NCBI GenBank assembly: GCA_003833135.1
Contig: QZLH01000437.1
Location: forward strand, 29,025 to 53,096
Reading direction: 5' to 3'
Origin: Oehlia diaphana
Taxonomy: Eukaryota > Glomeromycota > Glomeromycetes > Glomerales > Glomeraceae
Length of the DNA stretch: 24,072 nucleotides
The notes beneath the pieces are model-generated. The model searched no databases, was not told the origin of the DNA, and worked only from the letters and a program-made list of their open reading frames with translations. Positions 23,233-24,072 of this stretch are shown here, piece after piece. Made by a program: the position numbers and the translations under genes. The first letter of the stretch is position 1. The number at the start of each line of letters is the position of its first letter.

Positions 23233-23679
23233 TTTCGGCAAAGATCGAAATTATTTTTTTGAAAATCGGGGTTCCATTTGCATACAGATCTTTGTAATAA
23301 TAATTATCAAATAAAAGGAGAGAATTAATAACATTGATAACCCAATATATTATTTTAATATATTAATTTTTTTTAAAATTAAAAAAAAATTCAAATTTTT
23401 TAATGAAAAAAGATTATCAAAATGTCAAAAAAAAAATGGTAAAAGAGAAAAAAAAAGATAAAATAAAATCAAACTTTAAAAAAAAATGAGAAGTATTTTT
23501 TTAAATATTTACAATTTACTTATTATATATATAAATATTACATTACATTTACTTTGATAATTTCCCTGTTAATCCAATCTGATGATCTGATAAAAAATTT
23601 GAAATATATATATATTTTTTTTTGGCCGAAATTAAAAAAAATTTTAAGATTAGATGTCGTCTTACAATTTTAAAAAAAA
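23230..23679. other. AT-rich region between poly-A tract and possible exon
   Basis: Homopolymer-rich, with many A and T runs of 6-10. It begins GAGTTTCGGCA, similar to the repeat unit at the left end of the window. No coding frame or RNA gene was recognised. Confidence 0.35.
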
Positions 23680-23990
23680 ATGTTTAAGGGACTCCCATCC
23701 CATTTTAATGTCTTTTTTAAGGTAAGTGACTTTTTATTTTTATAAAGTTTCATTGGTTCCATACAAAGAGAGTTTTTGGAGGCTTCTTTCCAAATGAGGA
23801 AGAACAATATTTATCATTTGAAAACTTTTTTTTTCAATCCGAAGAAGGAAATTATTATTCCATTGAAAAAAAAAAAATGAATTGACCTAAAGAAGATCTT
23901 CTTTCATTATTGAATACACTTTCAAGGTTAGATGGTATGAATGTGTTGAATGGCTCAGACCATGAAAGAAAAGCCACACGGAATTGATGA
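23680..23990 (+). pseudogene. Possible gene fragment of unknown identity
   Basis: Protein-like pieces occur on the plus strand. An ATG at 23680 reads MFKGLPSHFNVFFK and stops at a good donor, GTAAGT (23722). From 23748 a frame reads FHWFHTKRVFGGFFPNEEE and on to a TGA after an A12 run near 23880. The same frame then continues as KEDLLSLLNTLSRL to another TGA at 23985-23987. Joining the first two needs a 26-nt intron, shorter than any other here, so this may be a decayed copy, a mis-assembled exon, or chance. I do not recognise the family. Confidence 0.25.
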
Positions 23991-24000
23991 AAGAGAAATC

Positions 24001-24003
<3 letters not shown>

Positions 24004-24072
<69 letters not shown>
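24004..24072. repeat. Terminal A69 homopolymer, runs off the window
   Basis: Sixty-nine consecutive A residues reach the last base of the window. Together with the A84 tract it brackets about 770 bp. It may mark a contig end where assembly failed in a homopolymer. Confidence 0.9.

Noticed and set aside
23096..23314. 72-codon open frame through the poly-A tract
   Set aside because: It is polylysine from the A84 homopolymer with no protein-like flanks.

Overview
The window is AT-rich nuclear DNA from a fungus with many short introns. Ten protein-coding genes, each interrupted by GT..AG introns, could be assembled exon by exon from the sequence. Several products are fungal in style: a monofunctional Ade8-type GAR transformylase, Svf1, an Asi-like membrane RING protein and a short Dus2 without an RNA-binding tail. 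The AT richness, the homopolymers, the relic transposons and this gene set together suggest an early-diverging fungus, perhaps a Glomeromycotina such as Rhizophagus. That placement is inference. The standard genetic code fits all the models.

Layout. Positions 1-2450 are a transposon graveyard: two interleaved inverted repeats (1-415 and 187-698), a decayed hAT transposase C-terminus (868-1475), a 293-bp pogo/Tigger-like MITE with TA target duplications (1821-2113), and a 116-bp GC-richer inverted-repeat element (2334-2449). From 3398 to 22613 the region is gene-dense, in this order: Asi-like RING E3 (+), NSE3/MAGE (-), SWD1/RBBP5 (+), RNase H1 (-), CSN1 (+), ADE8/GARFT (-), an unrecognised 125-aa coiled-coil protein (+), SVF1 (-), DUS2 (+), and UDP-glucose dehydrogenase (-). 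The right end (22614-24072) is AT-rich and mostly non-coding. It carries an uninterrupted A84 tract, a possible fragment of another gene, and a terminal A69 tract.

The ten genes alternate strand without exception, so every neighbouring pair is either divergent with a shared short promoter region (about 105-340 bp) or convergent. The products are housekeeping proteins: chromatin and genome stability (NSE3, SWD1, RNase H1), ubiquitin/NEDD8 control (Asi-like, CSN1), purine synthesis, tRNA modification, stress survival and cell-wall sugar supply. They do not form one pathway, so this is not a metabolic cluster. I found no rRNA, tRNA, CRISPR array or clearly novel multi-gene system. The most notable points are the strict strand alternation, a candidate dual-start (mitochondrial/nuclear) RNase H1 behind a 105-bp bidirectional promoter, an NSE3 whose first coding exon is the ATG alone, the MITEs, and an intron made largely of tandem branch-point-like repeats.
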